NCBI GenBank assembly: GCA_022457155.1
Contig: JAJGOT010000358.1
Location: forward strand, 238,501 to 302,500
Direction: 5' to 3'
Length of the DNA: 64,000 nucleotides
DNA from: Cladopsammia gracilis
Taxonomy: Eukaryota > Cnidaria > Anthozoa > Scleractinia > Dendrophylliidae
How positions within the stretch are numbered: the stretch's first letter is position 1; each line of letters begins with the position of its first letter. This document shows positions 32,680 through 40,613 of this stretch, piece by piece. Under the pieces are notes generated by a model. That model ran no database searches. It was not told the DNA's origin and worked only from the letters and a program-made list of their open reading frames with translations. The translations under genes and the position numbers were made by a program.

Positions 32680-33249
32680 ATGGACAGCGACAGGATGCTT
32701 CGAGATGTTGAGCAAACTTTCAGTCAACTTCGAGCAAAATATCCTCGAATTCATCTACATCTTCGAAAATGTTATGCTGAAATACAAGAAAAAGAAGAAG
32801 CGTCTACAAGCAAGCTGACAAATGAGGAAAAGAAAGAGAAAATCAAGACGCTTTTGAAGACAGCCATCAATATGAAACATTTGAATGTAACCTATGGTGG
32901 TTTAATTGATAAAGGTGCAGACACAGTGAAGGAACTGAAAGAGCTTTTGAAGAACCTAAATGAAGCTGGTTTATCTTATAAGAAGAAGATGACAGCATTT
33001 GCGGCACGACAGGGAAAGTTACTGAAAGAAGCAAGAAAAAAACTTACACAGCGTGAGTGTAAAGAAGTTCAAGAATCATGCGGATTTACAATACGGTATA
33101 TTAATTTTTTAATAGCGCTTAGTGATCTATTTGAAGTGTATCCGAGGCTGCAATATTGTGCTTTACCAATCCGTTCATTTATGACAAATTTGAAAACTAT
33201 TAGAGAGGTTTGTGAAGAAGAAAGTACATTCTGGAAACACGTTTCTTAA
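32680..33249 (+). CDS. Polinton hypothetical helical protein, 189 aa
   Basis: Predominantly alpha-helical and basic. The C-terminal half has a pattern of leucine-spaced basic helix (GKLLKEARKKL), short linker, then a helix-rich segment (TIRYINFLIALSDLF). This vaguely recalls phage DUF3102-type regulators, but I would not rely on it. It lacks the early motif; instead a CRE-like site and a spacer of about 190 bp precede it. It is convergent with the minus-strand 2TM gene, with 39-bp repeats and a hairpin between. No function can be assigned. Confidence 0.65.
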   Translation: MDSDRMLRDVEQTFSQLRAKYPRIHLHLRKCYAEIQEKEEASTSKLTNEEKKEKIKTLLKTAINMKHLNVTYGGLIDKGADTVKELKELLKNLNEAGLSYKKKMTAFAARQGKLLKEARKKLTQRECKEVQESCGFTIRYINFLIALSDLFEVYPRLQYCALPIRSFMTNLKTIREVCEEESTFWKHVS

Positions 33250-33265
33250 GCAGTTATCAAAGGTC

Positions 33266-33417
33266 AACTGAGAAACAGCGTTGCCTATTTTTGTGAATTT
33301 AATTAACTGAGAAACAGCGTTACCCATTTTTATGAATTTAATTAACTGTGAAACAGCGTTGCCTATTTTTGTGAATTTAATTAACTGAGAAACAGCGTTG
33401 CCTATTTTTGTGAATTA
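33266..33417. repeat. Four tandem 39-bp repeats in the Polinton
   Basis: Units start at 33266, 33305, 33344 and 33383 with AACTGAGAAACAGCGTTGCC and end TTTAATT; two positions vary in copies 2 and 3. They lie in the spacer between two convergent genes. Confidence 0.9.
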
Positions 33418-33489
33418 TTTATTAGGTTAACTAAGTGAAAATAAAATGAAGTGAAAAAATAAAATGATGACTCACTCTTTGTATTTCAT

Positions 33490-33518
33490 ATTTTATTATA
33501 CAAGACGTATAATAAAAT
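33490..33518. terminator. Bidirectional hairpin between convergent genes
   Basis: 12-bp perfect arms ATTTTATTATAC / GTATAATAAAAT around AAGAC. It can serve the + gene ending at 33249 and the - gene ending at 33561, and supplies AATAAA-type signals on both strands. Confidence 0.55.
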
Positions 33519-33560
33519 TCACACGCATGCGCATTACCTCACTCCCTCACCTTGAAGGAT

Positions 33561-34052
33561 TCACGTTATGAATATTCTCTCATATTTCTCTTCAATCCTG
33601 TCATTAGAAAGCGTACAAAGATCGCTAATCATATCATCGATTAATCTCATCTCATCCACAAACGAATCGTGATCGAAATGTTTTCCACGCATACAAGAAC
33701 GTAAGTCGATCAATACTTTCTGATACGTTGTATATGCATGTTTACTCATTTCAATCCTTCGATTATAATTCTTGTAATCGGCGTATGTTTTCAATAACAA
33801 TCCCGCACCGGCAATAACTCCTAACGTAACTGGGTTTAGCGTAACTCCGCCTGCTATTGTACCGCTCGCAATAAGAAATGAACTACTCAGTTTACAGAAT
33901 AGATTCATCCGCTTGAAGCGTCTATAAGTTTTTTTGTAACACCACCATTTCTTGTGATAAAATCTGTAAAGAGCCTTGATCTCCAACAGTCTCTCTTCAC
34001 CGATCGAAGGATCGATGTGATTGAATGTGAAAATATCTCGCTTATGTTTCAT
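33561..34052 (-). CDS. Polinton 2TM membrane protein, SLATT-like, 163 aa
   Basis: The only long minus-strand gene in the left half. The N-terminal 50 residues are helical and rich in Trp/Tyr/Lys (KKWWCYKKTYRRFKR), followed by two adjacent hydrophobic segments (about residues 56-72 and 77-90, Gly/Ala/Val-rich) and a long helical C-terminal part. This layout fits SLATT-type 2TM proteins, which in bacteria act as pore-forming effectors. In the element it could be a membrane-active or lysis-like protein; that is inference. Its ATG and the ATPase ATG face away from each other across a 14-bp perfect inverted repeat, implying shared control. Confidence 0.65.
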   Translation of the reverse strand: MKHKRDIFTFNHIDPSIGEERLLEIKALYRFYHKKWWCYKKTYRRFKRMNLFCKLSSSFLIASGTIAGGVTLNPVTLGVIAGAGLLLKTYADYKNYNRRIEMSKHAYTTYQKVLIDLRSCMRGKHFDHDSFVDEMRLIDDMISDLCTLSNDRIEEKYERIFIT

Positions 34053-34098
34053 ATTTTAAAACTTTATTTATTTTTTAAATATATAGTTTTAAAATATG
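34050..34098. promoter_or_regulatory. Symmetrical divergent promoter with 14-bp inverted repeat
   Basis: CATATTTTAAAACT (34050-34063) and AGTTTTAAAATATG (34085-34098) are exact inverted copies, and each includes the start codon of one divergent gene. The 21-bp centre is pure A/T. Confidence 0.65.
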
Positions 34099-34734
34099 AA
34101 GTTTATAAACTATGATGTGGGTGATGATATAGTTACAAATTACAAGCAATTACATTCTTTCATGCCAGATCAAAATTTTAGAATGTTGATTTGTGGACCT
34201 TCCGGTTCAGGAAAAACAAATCTTTTACTTGATATGATTTTTCGTTTATTGTATTATGACAAGGTATATCTGTATGCGAAAAATTTAGACCAATCAAAAT
34301 ATCAGTTCTTATTAAGAAAATTTGACCCGATCAATCAAGATGCTGGTTATGAAGTGATAGAAATATCTCCAGAAGATATTATACCGGTATCTTCATTATC
34401 GGATGAAAACCAAAAAATAATTATATTCGATGATTTTGTATGTGAAAAGAATCAAAATCCGCTGATTGAATATTTTATCAACGGTAGACATAAAAATTGT
34501 AGCGTTATTTATCTTTCACAAAGTTATTATAAGACACCAAAAGATATACGGTTAAATTGTTCGCATTTCTGCGTTTTTGAATTTCCGAGTAATAACGAAA
34601 TTTCTATGTTTTGTCGTGAAGTTAACGTTGACAAGAAACAATATGAAATGGCCACAAAAGATCCATACTCTTTTCTCTATATCGACAAACCAAAGAAAAG
34701 AGTATTAAAAAATTTTGATGAAAATATAATCTGA
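34096..34734 (+). CDS. Genome-packaging ATPase (FtsK/HerA type), 212 aa
   Basis: P-loop ATPase with Walker A GPSGSGKT at residues 34-41 and Walker B IIIFDD at 108-113, followed by a conserved NGRH-x-N block and a Ser-Gln (YLSQSYY) sensor-like region near 145-150. The short length and motif set match the A32-like packaging ATPases of Polintons, virophages and NCLDV. It would pump element DNA into the procapsid. It opens the morphogenesis block and lies only 11 nt before the fibre gene, suggesting a shared transcript or tight packing. Confidence 0.93.
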   Translation: MKFINYDVGDDIVTNYKQLHSFMPDQNFRMLICGPSGSGKTNLLLDMIFRLLYYDKVYLYAKNLDQSKYQFLLRKFDPINQDAGYEVIEISPEDIIPVSSLSDENQKIIIFDDFVCEKNQNPLIEYFINGRHKNCSVIYLSQSYYKTPKDIRLNCSHFCVFEFPSNNEISMFCREVNVDKKQYEMATKDPYSFLYIDKPKKRVLKNFDENII

Positions 34735-34745
34735 ATATAAACAAA

Positions 34746-36536
34746 ATGAGCTATTCAAATGGGGTATTACCAGATTCTTTCAGATACCATCCATCAGGTG
34801 GAGAACAAGGACCACAAGGATTACCAGGCGTCGGTTTCAAATTAACGTCTTCGGGTGATTATGATATTCAAAACAAAAGATTGGTAAACATAGATAATCC
34901 GACCGACTTGAAGGATGCTATTAATTATGGTACTGCTAAAACACACTTTCTAAACTTGGATGGAAGTACACATATGACCGGTGATTTAGATCTCAGAGGA
35001 AATAGATTGATTCTTCCTGGTGAGATCGACATGAATAGAAAACTAATCACAAATATGGACACGGACGAAGATAACGATTTATGCGCTGTCAATATGATAA
35101 CTCTGAAAAAATTTCATCCTAACGCTCCTGAACCTACGCATGAGGTTGTGAAAAATATCGATCTAAAGCAACGTTTCAATGTTGTCCATTCGAAACAACA
35201 ATCATATCACGATTTAGGAGTAAATTATAACAATCTTGTCTCTTACAGCGATGTTAGGAATATTTTCTTATCTCGCAAAGAGACGTTTCCGATGGAGACT
35301 AGTTTGGATATGGGAAATAATACGGTTTACAATGTAAAGGACCCGACGGTCGCCGACCAAGGAGCAAATAAAAGATACGTGGATCATATAATTTCCGGTA
35401 AATTGAGTAATCCGTCCGGTGAAGATTTAGATATGTCAAACCATAAGATTACCAATCTCGGTGATCCGCATGATGATAATGATGCATGTAATAAATCTTA
35501 TGTGGACGGTAGTGATAGAAAACTCAATCTCATGATAGGGGATGTGGTAGTTCATACGAACGAGGTAGAAGAAAAGCTCAAAAAATATGTTGACGAATCA
35601 CATATCAGCGACTCATCAAATTTGAAAGATGAGTTCCGGTACATAATGGAAAATGTTGATGAAAGCTCATCCGAGCATGATATTACCGTCACCGGTATAG
35701 TCGATCTGGTGGAGTCGCCGCATACGCTAAACAGAAAAGTTTATGCGTTGCTATTACACAAACATCCGCTAAATAGCTACTCATCAAGAATCGGTTTTAA
35801 TATGTATAAATTACCAGAGGGTGAATATACCGTTTGTATCGAATTTATTCCACCTACGATGAGCGGTGTTAGCATCGATGTTCAATCGGCTTCTATCAAC
35901 ATAAATAAACAATCGACAAAAAACTTTACTAATTACAGTCGAAGCATTATCAATCTACATAAGTGGGAAATTTCACCACCGGAGTATATTAGGGTCGATT
36001 TAAAATGTAGTGGTTCACCAACATCAGCTTCACAAGCTCAAGCTTACCTTATAATTTACGGAATAAAAGGAAACCATTCAGATGTTCCGGCTAGTGTTTA
36101 CGACACTCCTTATATTTTGGAAGGTGGGAAAATGCTAATGCAGACTACACTCGATATGAATAATCATGCAATTATCAATTCACCAAGTCTCAACAGTTGT
36201 GGTGTATTTATCAACGGTCTTTACAAGAAAACTACGAACCAAACATTTGCTCTATTTTTAGGAGAGGAAGAAGAAGAAATGGTTCCGGAAAATTGTAAAA
36301 TTGTAAAATGTTGTATTAAGATCCTCGATACGCTTGAAACATACCCTCCTATTTTTGTGTTGATAAACAATGTAATAGGAAGAGGAGAGGGCGGTAAGAA
36401 GCAGGTCTGTCACCTGGATAGAGATATTATTTTGACTGAGTGTGATACATTTCGGGTGAGAGTACAAAGTGATCAGGGTACTACCCCAGCAATCAATAAA
36501 TGTTTGGTAAGCCTTCTACTTGAACCGATCTCTTAA
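34746..36536 (+). CDS. Fibre/spike-like protein with DM-N-NL-DP-NKxYVD repeats, 596 aa
   Basis: A short collagen-like piece (GPQGLPG) near residue 22 is followed by several imperfect repeats of about 30-50 residues. Two adjacent ones read DMGNNTVYNVKDPTVADQG...NKRYVD and DMSNHKITNLGDPHDDNDA...NKSYVD, and degenerate copies occur at the N-terminal side and near residue 470. Such repeats are found in phage tail fibres and trimeric fibres of virus-like elements. The C-terminal third is beta-rich and probably a globular head domain. The likely role is an elongated trimeric surface fibre for attachment; the receptor is unknown. It lies between the ATPase and minor structural genes, in keeping with a virion protein. 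Confidence 0.75.
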   Translation: MSYSNGVLPDSFRYHPSGGEQGPQGLPGVGFKLTSSGDYDIQNKRLVNIDNPTDLKDAINYGTAKTHFLNLDGSTHMTGDLDLRGNRLILPGEIDMNRKLITNMDTDEDNDLCAVNMITLKKFHPNAPEPTHEVVKNIDLKQRFNVVHSKQQSYHDLGVNYNNLVSYSDVRNIFLSRKETFPMETSLDMGNNTVYNVKDPTVADQGANKRYVDHIISGKLSNPSGEDLDMSNHKITNLGDPHDDNDACNKSYVDGSDRKLNLMIGDVVVHTNEVEEKLKKYVDESHISDSSNLKDEFRYIMENVDESSSEHDITVTGIVDLVESPHTLNRKVYALLLHKHPLNSYSSRIGFNMYKLPEGEYTVCIEFIPPTMSGVSIDVQSASININKQSTKNFTNYSRSIINLHKWEISPPEYIRVDLKCSGSPTSASQAQAYLIIYGIKGNHSDVPASVYDTPYILEGGKMLMQTTLDMNNHAIINSPSLNSCGVFINGLYKKTTNQTFALFLGEEEEEMVPENCKIVKCCIKILDTLETYPPIFVLINNVIGRGEGGKKQVCHLDRDIILTECDTFRVRVQSDQGTTPAINKCLVSLLLEPIS

Positions 36537-36551
36537 GTTTCTCATAAAAAA

Positions 36552-36566
36552 TGGAATTAAAGAAAT
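36552..36566 (+). promoter_or_regulatory. Early-promoter-like motif TGGAATTAAAGAAAT
   Basis: Perfect copy ending 25 nt before the ATG at 36592, in the middle of the late block. Confidence 0.6.
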
Positions 36567-36591
36567 ATTTTCTTATATATAAAATAAGACA

Positions 36592-36936
36592 ATGGACACA
36601 AGTGGTGAATCGCAAACAGAGATCAAAATAATTAAGGTCACAGTCACAAGTAGTGAACCGCAAACGGAATATCCAAAAAAGATAAAAAGGATACTTGAGG
36701 TTCCAAACGAACATCTTGCGTCATTAACATTTGACAATCTAATGAAAATATCACTGATATATGGCGCGAAAGAGGAAAATATCAAAGACATATGGAAAAC
36801 GGAGTTGATAACCTACATTAAATTACAACGATGTCTTTTACGCTCTATTAACAAGCTACCCGTTGAGCCTATTGAGTGGAACTCTGATTATGAAGAGTCT
36901 TCAGATGAGTTGTCTTCATCTGAAGATGAAGAGTAA
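36592..36936 (+). CDS. Polinton small acidic protein with SAP-like motif, 114 aa
   Basis: A 114-residue protein. Its middle (residues about 44-70, FDNLMKISLIYGAKEENIKD then WKTELITYI) has the helix-turn-helix spacing of SAP/Rho-N domains, as in the zinc-repeat protein and the PolB N-terminus. The C-terminus is acidic and serine-rich (SSDELSSSEDEE), a possible phosphorylation tail. It has the early motif although it lies between structural genes, and a perfect 13-bp hairpin follows. It may be a regulator or DNA-binding accessory; function inferred. Confidence 0.65.
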   Translation: MDTSGESQTEIKIIKVTVTSSEPQTEYPKKIKRILEVPNEHLASLTFDNLMKISLIYGAKEENIKDIWKTELITYIKLQRCLLRSINKLPVEPIEWNSDYEESSDELSSSEDEE

Positions 36937-36951
36937 ATACAATCAAATTTA

Positions 36952-36980
36952 AATTTATTATACGCTTCGTATAATAAATT
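36952..36980. terminator. Hairpin after the SAP-like small gene
   Basis: 13-bp perfect arms AATTTATTATACG / CGTATAATAAATT with a 3-nt loop, 15 nt after the stop codon. Confidence 0.6.
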
Positions 36981-37173
36981 AGATGATCTTTCACACACTA
37001 GTGTGTTCAAGCGCTTCTACAACCTCTCTTGCAATCTCTCGAGTTTCTCTTAACCATTGTGGAGATAAAGTTCTATGAACATGCTCATTTATAAAAGAAA
37101 CAAGAAAGAAAATACTTGCGATCATTATTTTATAATTAACATTTTAAAATTTAAAATCGATACATCTAATAAA

Positions 37174-38031
37174 ATGAGTTTACTTAAGTGGAAAGAACTT
37201 GCAAAACGAAAAACCGAGTTGGGGAATAAGATTAACTTTGTTCGTGAAACGCTGATAAAGAAAAAATTAGGTGAGGAGACAGATCAATTGGCTTATGAAA
37301 AAATTTTTAAACCGATAACATCAAAATTAGATGTACATGTGCAACATGCGAAGCCTTCACAAAGGAAAAAACAAAGCGGTAAAGAATTATTAACAGGAAT
37401 TGATTATTATCCTGATGTAGATCCGTATGAAGAGATGGATGTAGAAGGTTTAATCGATTTTGGTGAAGAAGTTTTACCACAAGATGCGAAACCATCAACA
37501 TCTCCACCATCTCCACCGCCAGCATATTCACCAGGTGAATATATGCGTAGCCAACAACAAAGAGCTCTGGAAGAGAAAGAAATATTTGAAAAATACGGTT
37601 TACCTATTATTGAAACTACTGAAGAATCACCGGAAGAGATGCTTGAAGCGTACGATACCGCAGTAAAAGGTCTAGGAAAAGAAAAACGAAAATTAACCAA
37701 TTTAATCAATAAATCGAGAGATCCTGAAGAAAAGGAAGCTCTCAAAGAATATAGAGAGCATTTGCAAAGAGAAAGTTCCGTAATTACAGTGAGAAGAGAT
37801 AAATTAAAAAAGACAGGTAAAGGGTTTATGAGAGGTGGAAACTTAACATTTTTCAGTAATCCTAAAGATCTTGTCAAAAAACTCGAAGTAATAGTAGGCG
37901 AAATTATAGCCGGTAATACGAATATTGAGATGCGTAATACCGGAGTTGCGATTTTAGACGAACTTTTGAAAAATAATATAATCGATAAAAGGCAAGCTAA
38001 ACAGATTTACAAGAGTTATTTTAAATATTAA
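37174..38031 (+). CDS. Polinton minor virion protein with PPAY motif and MRGG cleavage site, 285 aa
   Basis: The frame is open further upstream (from 37075), but the ATG at 37174 has the AATAAAATG context shared by neighbouring late genes and is the better start. The N-terminal third is basic and helical. A proline-rich linker at 111-120 contains PPAY (115-118), a PPxY late-domain-type motif that can recruit Nedd4-family ubiquitin ligases. A charged coiled-coil stretch follows. MRGG at 219-222 fits the adenain consensus (M/I/L)xGG-x, leaving a C-terminal piece of 63 residues. Its position directly before the penton and major capsid genes points to a core or minor capsid protein, comparable in role to adenoviral internal proteins. 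Role inferred. Confidence 0.75.
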   Translation: MSLLKWKELAKRKTELGNKINFVRETLIKKKLGEETDQLAYEKIFKPITSKLDVHVQHAKPSQRKKQSGKELLTGIDYYPDVDPYEEMDVEGLIDFGEEVLPQDAKPSTSPPSPPPAYSPGEYMRSQQQRALEEKEIFEKYGLPIIETTEESPEEMLEAYDTAVKGLGKEKRKLTNLINKSRDPEEKEALKEYREHLQRESSVITVRRDKLKKTGKGFMRGGNLTFFSNPKDLVKKLEVIVGEIIAGNTNIEMRNTGVAILDELLKNNIIDKRQAKQIYKSYFKY

Positions 38032-38068
38032 AAAAATATAGTTAACTACTACAGTAGGTAGTAATAAA

Positions 38069-38827
38069 ATGGATAGAGAAATAGTGCTGTCATCATATTC
38101 AGTTAAATCAAAAGGTAACAATAGACCTGGAGATTTCACAACAAAATTTTATCAACCGATTGTTTTAGATCAAAATGCTGAATATGCTATCGGTCTTAAC
38201 AGAATTATCAATATGAGTTTTACATGGTATAACATTAACGCTGAACGTAACAATCAGCTAATCAGATACAGCTCTGATGGTGGAAAAACGTTTCACGATA
38301 TTACTTTCCCAGGTGGTGTTTGGAATTATGATGAGTTTAATAATCGTATCCGAAAAGAAACAGTAATAAAACACCCTGAAACAGACGATGTGTTTCCAAT
38401 CAACCTGGTTTTTAATAAAGCAACTTTTAGAGTGGAAATAACGTTGAAAGAAAATTATCAACTCGATCTGACACTGAGTAACTTTAACGAACTGATCGGT
38501 TTTGATAAAACAGTTCTGAAGGAAGAGATTAACATTGGTCCTAGAGTACCAAATTTAGCTCAAGATACTGAGATGTTGAACGTTCATTGTGATCTGACAA
38601 ACGATTCACTCGTTGACGGTATTAAAACAGATATCATCTATTCCTTTTCAACATCTGTTCTGAACCCATCATATAGTTTTTCAATTGAACCGATGAGAGT
38701 AACATATAATCCGGTGAATACGAACACAATAAGCAATATTCGAATCTATATCACAGATGGAAAAAGAAATAAGGTCAACTTAAACGGAGCAGATACAGCT
38801 TTTTCTTTAATTTTAAAAAGATTATAA
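38069..38827 (+). CDS. Penton / minor capsid protein (single jelly roll), 252 aa
   Basis: A beta-rich 252-residue protein opening with the penton-type N-terminus (VLSSYSVKSKGNNRPGDFTT), a conserved NELIGFD block around residue 150 and a strand-rich C-terminus (YSFSIEPMRVTYNPVN). This pattern and its place two genes before the major capsid protein fit the Polinton minor capsid protein (often PX), which forms the fivefold vertices. ATG context is TAATAAAATGG. A weak imperfect hairpin lies just upstream (38044-38062). Confidence 0.88.
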   Translation: MDREIVLSSYSVKSKGNNRPGDFTTKFYQPIVLDQNAEYAIGLNRIINMSFTWYNINAERNNQLIRYSSDGGKTFHDITFPGGVWNYDEFNNRIRKETVIKHPETDDVFPINLVFNKATFRVEITLKENYQLDLTLSNFNELIGFDKTVLKEEINIGPRVPNLAQDTEMLNVHCDLTNDSLVDGIKTDIIYSFSTSVLNPSYSFSIEPMRVTYNPVNTNTISNIRIYITDGKRNKVNLNGADTAFSLILKRL

Positions 38828-38845
38828 TGTGAATGTAATAATAAA

Positions 38846-39247
38846 ATGAAAAGTTATGAATTTACACGTTTTTATAACCCATCTTTAGGTAAATTTGTTT
38901 ACAAACATAAAGGAACAGGTGTCATTGTCGATAATATTTTTAAACCGATGAAGGCTGTAGCAAAGGCAGTTTTCAATAAATTAGCGAAACCTATCGCGAA
39001 AAAAGCGTTGGAAGCAGGAATTTCTCATACGGGTGAAAAACTAGGTAAAAAAATCTCTGAAAAATCTGGTGATCTGATAATGAAAAAACTAGCTAAAATG
39101 AGAATATCTTCATCAAAAGATACTAAAACAAAACAACCCACAACAGCGACTTCGTATAGAAGACCTCCATCAAAACATATCGAAGATACTGATATGATAT
39201 TAAATAGATTAATATCAGGTAACGGTTTAAAAAAGAAAAAAAGATAA
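38846..39247 (+). CDS. Polinton small basic minor virion protein with ISGN-G cleavage site, 133 aa
   Basis: Very basic. Residues 30-80 form amphipathic helices rich in Ala/Lys/Gly (AVAKAVFNKLAKPIAKKALE), the type seen in membrane-active or DNA-condensing minor capsid proteins. The C-terminus is ISGN|GLKKKKR; the bond matches the adenain consensus (M/I/L)xGx|G, so the protease could release a short basic peptide. It lies between the penton and major capsid genes with 18-28 nt spacers. Possible roles are membrane penetration or genome condensation; not proven. Confidence 0.7.
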   Translation: MKSYEFTRFYNPSLGKFVYKHKGTGVIVDNIFKPMKAVAKAVFNKLAKPIAKKALEAGISHTGEKLGKKISEKSGDLIMKKLAKMRISSSKDTKTKQPTTATSYRRPPSKHIEDTDMILNRLISGNGLKKKKR

Positions 39248-39275
39248 AAAATAATATATATTATAATTAAAAAAG

Positions 39276-40562
39276 ATGGCTTTTCGATCGAGTGATTATG
39301 TAGCAAGATATGAAAGAGTAAGAATTAAACCTGATGATCTAATCAGCGCACCAGCTAATGGTCAACATCAGCAAAAAGGTGGTTATAAGTTTACAATCAA
39401 TAATAGATCAACGCATTTCGACTGGTATAACGCTCGTTTTGAGATACGATTTCAGCTGCAGAAATTAGCAGACGGTGCCGGCTATGCAGCAGCCGATAGA
39501 ATAACAGTTATTAACGGTTCTCATTCATTAATTAAACACCTAAAGATTAGATCTGGTGGTAAATTGATTTATGATTCAGATGAACTGCATAAAGTTACTT
39601 TTGTTAAAAATCTGTTAGAATACTCTGACGACTTTAGTAGATCGGTAGGAAAGAGAAGTTTCTGGTATCTGGATACTGATGCAACAACCGCCAACACTAA
39701 TACAGGATTTGAAGCTAGACGGTTACAAACTCAAGCGGTTCAAAACAATGGTACTGGTGGCGCTAAAAAGATTAATACGATTATTCCTCTGAATCGTTTT
39801 TCCTTTTTCGAAGAGTTGGAAGATAAGATGCTTGTTCCTATGGAACTACAGTTTGAGATAAGGTTGCAAGATGATGACGAACTAATTCATATGGCTAACG
39901 GTACAGATGCTGGAAGAGTTGTTGTGGATAGGTTTGAACTTTACGTTCCGAAAATAGAACCCAAACTCTCTCTTGACGATAAATTTACCAGCTCTTTTTT
40001 GAAAGAAAAACAATGGAAATATTTAGTCGATATGTATAACAAATCACCTCCAACGAGAGTATCAGGATTTTTTCGAATAACACCTAACGCTATCGATGTT
40101 AAACATGTTTTTGTTTATCTGAAAAGAGCCGCTCCACCTAATGATAATAATGCAGAAGATAATCCGTATCTTATGGATACTTTCAAATTAAATGCAGCAG
40201 ATAACAACTCATCACTAGCAACCTGTAGATTAGAGTATGGAAGATCGGTTTTTTACCCAGAATTACAGTATGACGTTGAAGATAAAGCGTTGATATTTGA
40301 TGATGTAATGTCTTATGCGATGAGGTTGAATGATTACAACACAGGTACACAGTTGAACTTATCCAATTATAACTCTCTCTATCCGCTAATCTATTTTGAT
40401 TTAACATATCAAGCTGAAGAGATAACAAGAGATCCCAAACCACTAACATTCCATTATAAATTGAACGCACCTGCAACAGCAGACTTTAACGTACATGCGA
40501 TAGTTTTGTATGAACAGCTGATAAAAATAGATGAGGTTGGAAATGAGCTGGTCATAGCATAA
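39276..40562 (+). CDS. Major capsid protein (double jelly roll), 428 aa
   Basis: Matches the Polinton MCP (often PY) in length, position and style: the N-terminus has YKFTINNRSTHFDWYNARFE, a strand pair opening the first jelly roll; the second jelly roll follows at about residue 220 (VVVDRFELYVPKIEPKLSL), and the C-terminus has PLIYFDLTYQAEE. Double-jelly-roll MCPs form the pseudohexameric capsomers of PRD1/adenovirus-lineage capsids. The ORF is intact, and with penton, ATPase and protease the element has a full capsid-building set. Confidence 0.93.
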   Translation: MAFRSSDYVARYERVRIKPDDLISAPANGQHQQKGGYKFTINNRSTHFDWYNARFEIRFQLQKLADGAGYAAADRITVINGSHSLIKHLKIRSGGKLIYDSDELHKVTFVKNLLEYSDDFSRSVGKRSFWYLDTDATTANTNTGFEARRLQTQAVQNNGTGGAKKINTIIPLNRFSFFEELEDKMLVPMELQFEIRLQDDDELIHMANGTDAGRVVVDRFELYVPKIEPKLSLDDKFTSSFLKEKQWKYLVDMYNKSPPTRVSGFFRITPNAIDVKHVFVYLKRAAPPNDNNAEDNPYLMDTFKLNAADNNSSLATCRLEYGRSVFYPELQYDVEDKALIFDDVMSYAMRLNDYNTGTQLNLSNYNSLYPLIYFDLTYQAEEITRDPKPLTFHYKLNAPATADFNVHAIVLYEQLIKIDEVGNELVIA

Positions 40563-40613
40563 GCGCAATTCATTTTAAAAAACAATTTTGTATTTTACAA
40601 TACTAAATACAAA

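Noticed and set aside
33266..33417. Four direct repeats that might suggest a CRISPR array
   Set aside because: The 39-bp units are contiguous with no unique spacers and lie in a eukaryotic transposon.
37075..37173. Longer start for the PPAY minor virion protein
   Set aside because: The upstream part is low-complexity Lys/Asn/Ile sequence, and the ATG at 37174 has the AATAAAATG context of the neighbouring late genes.
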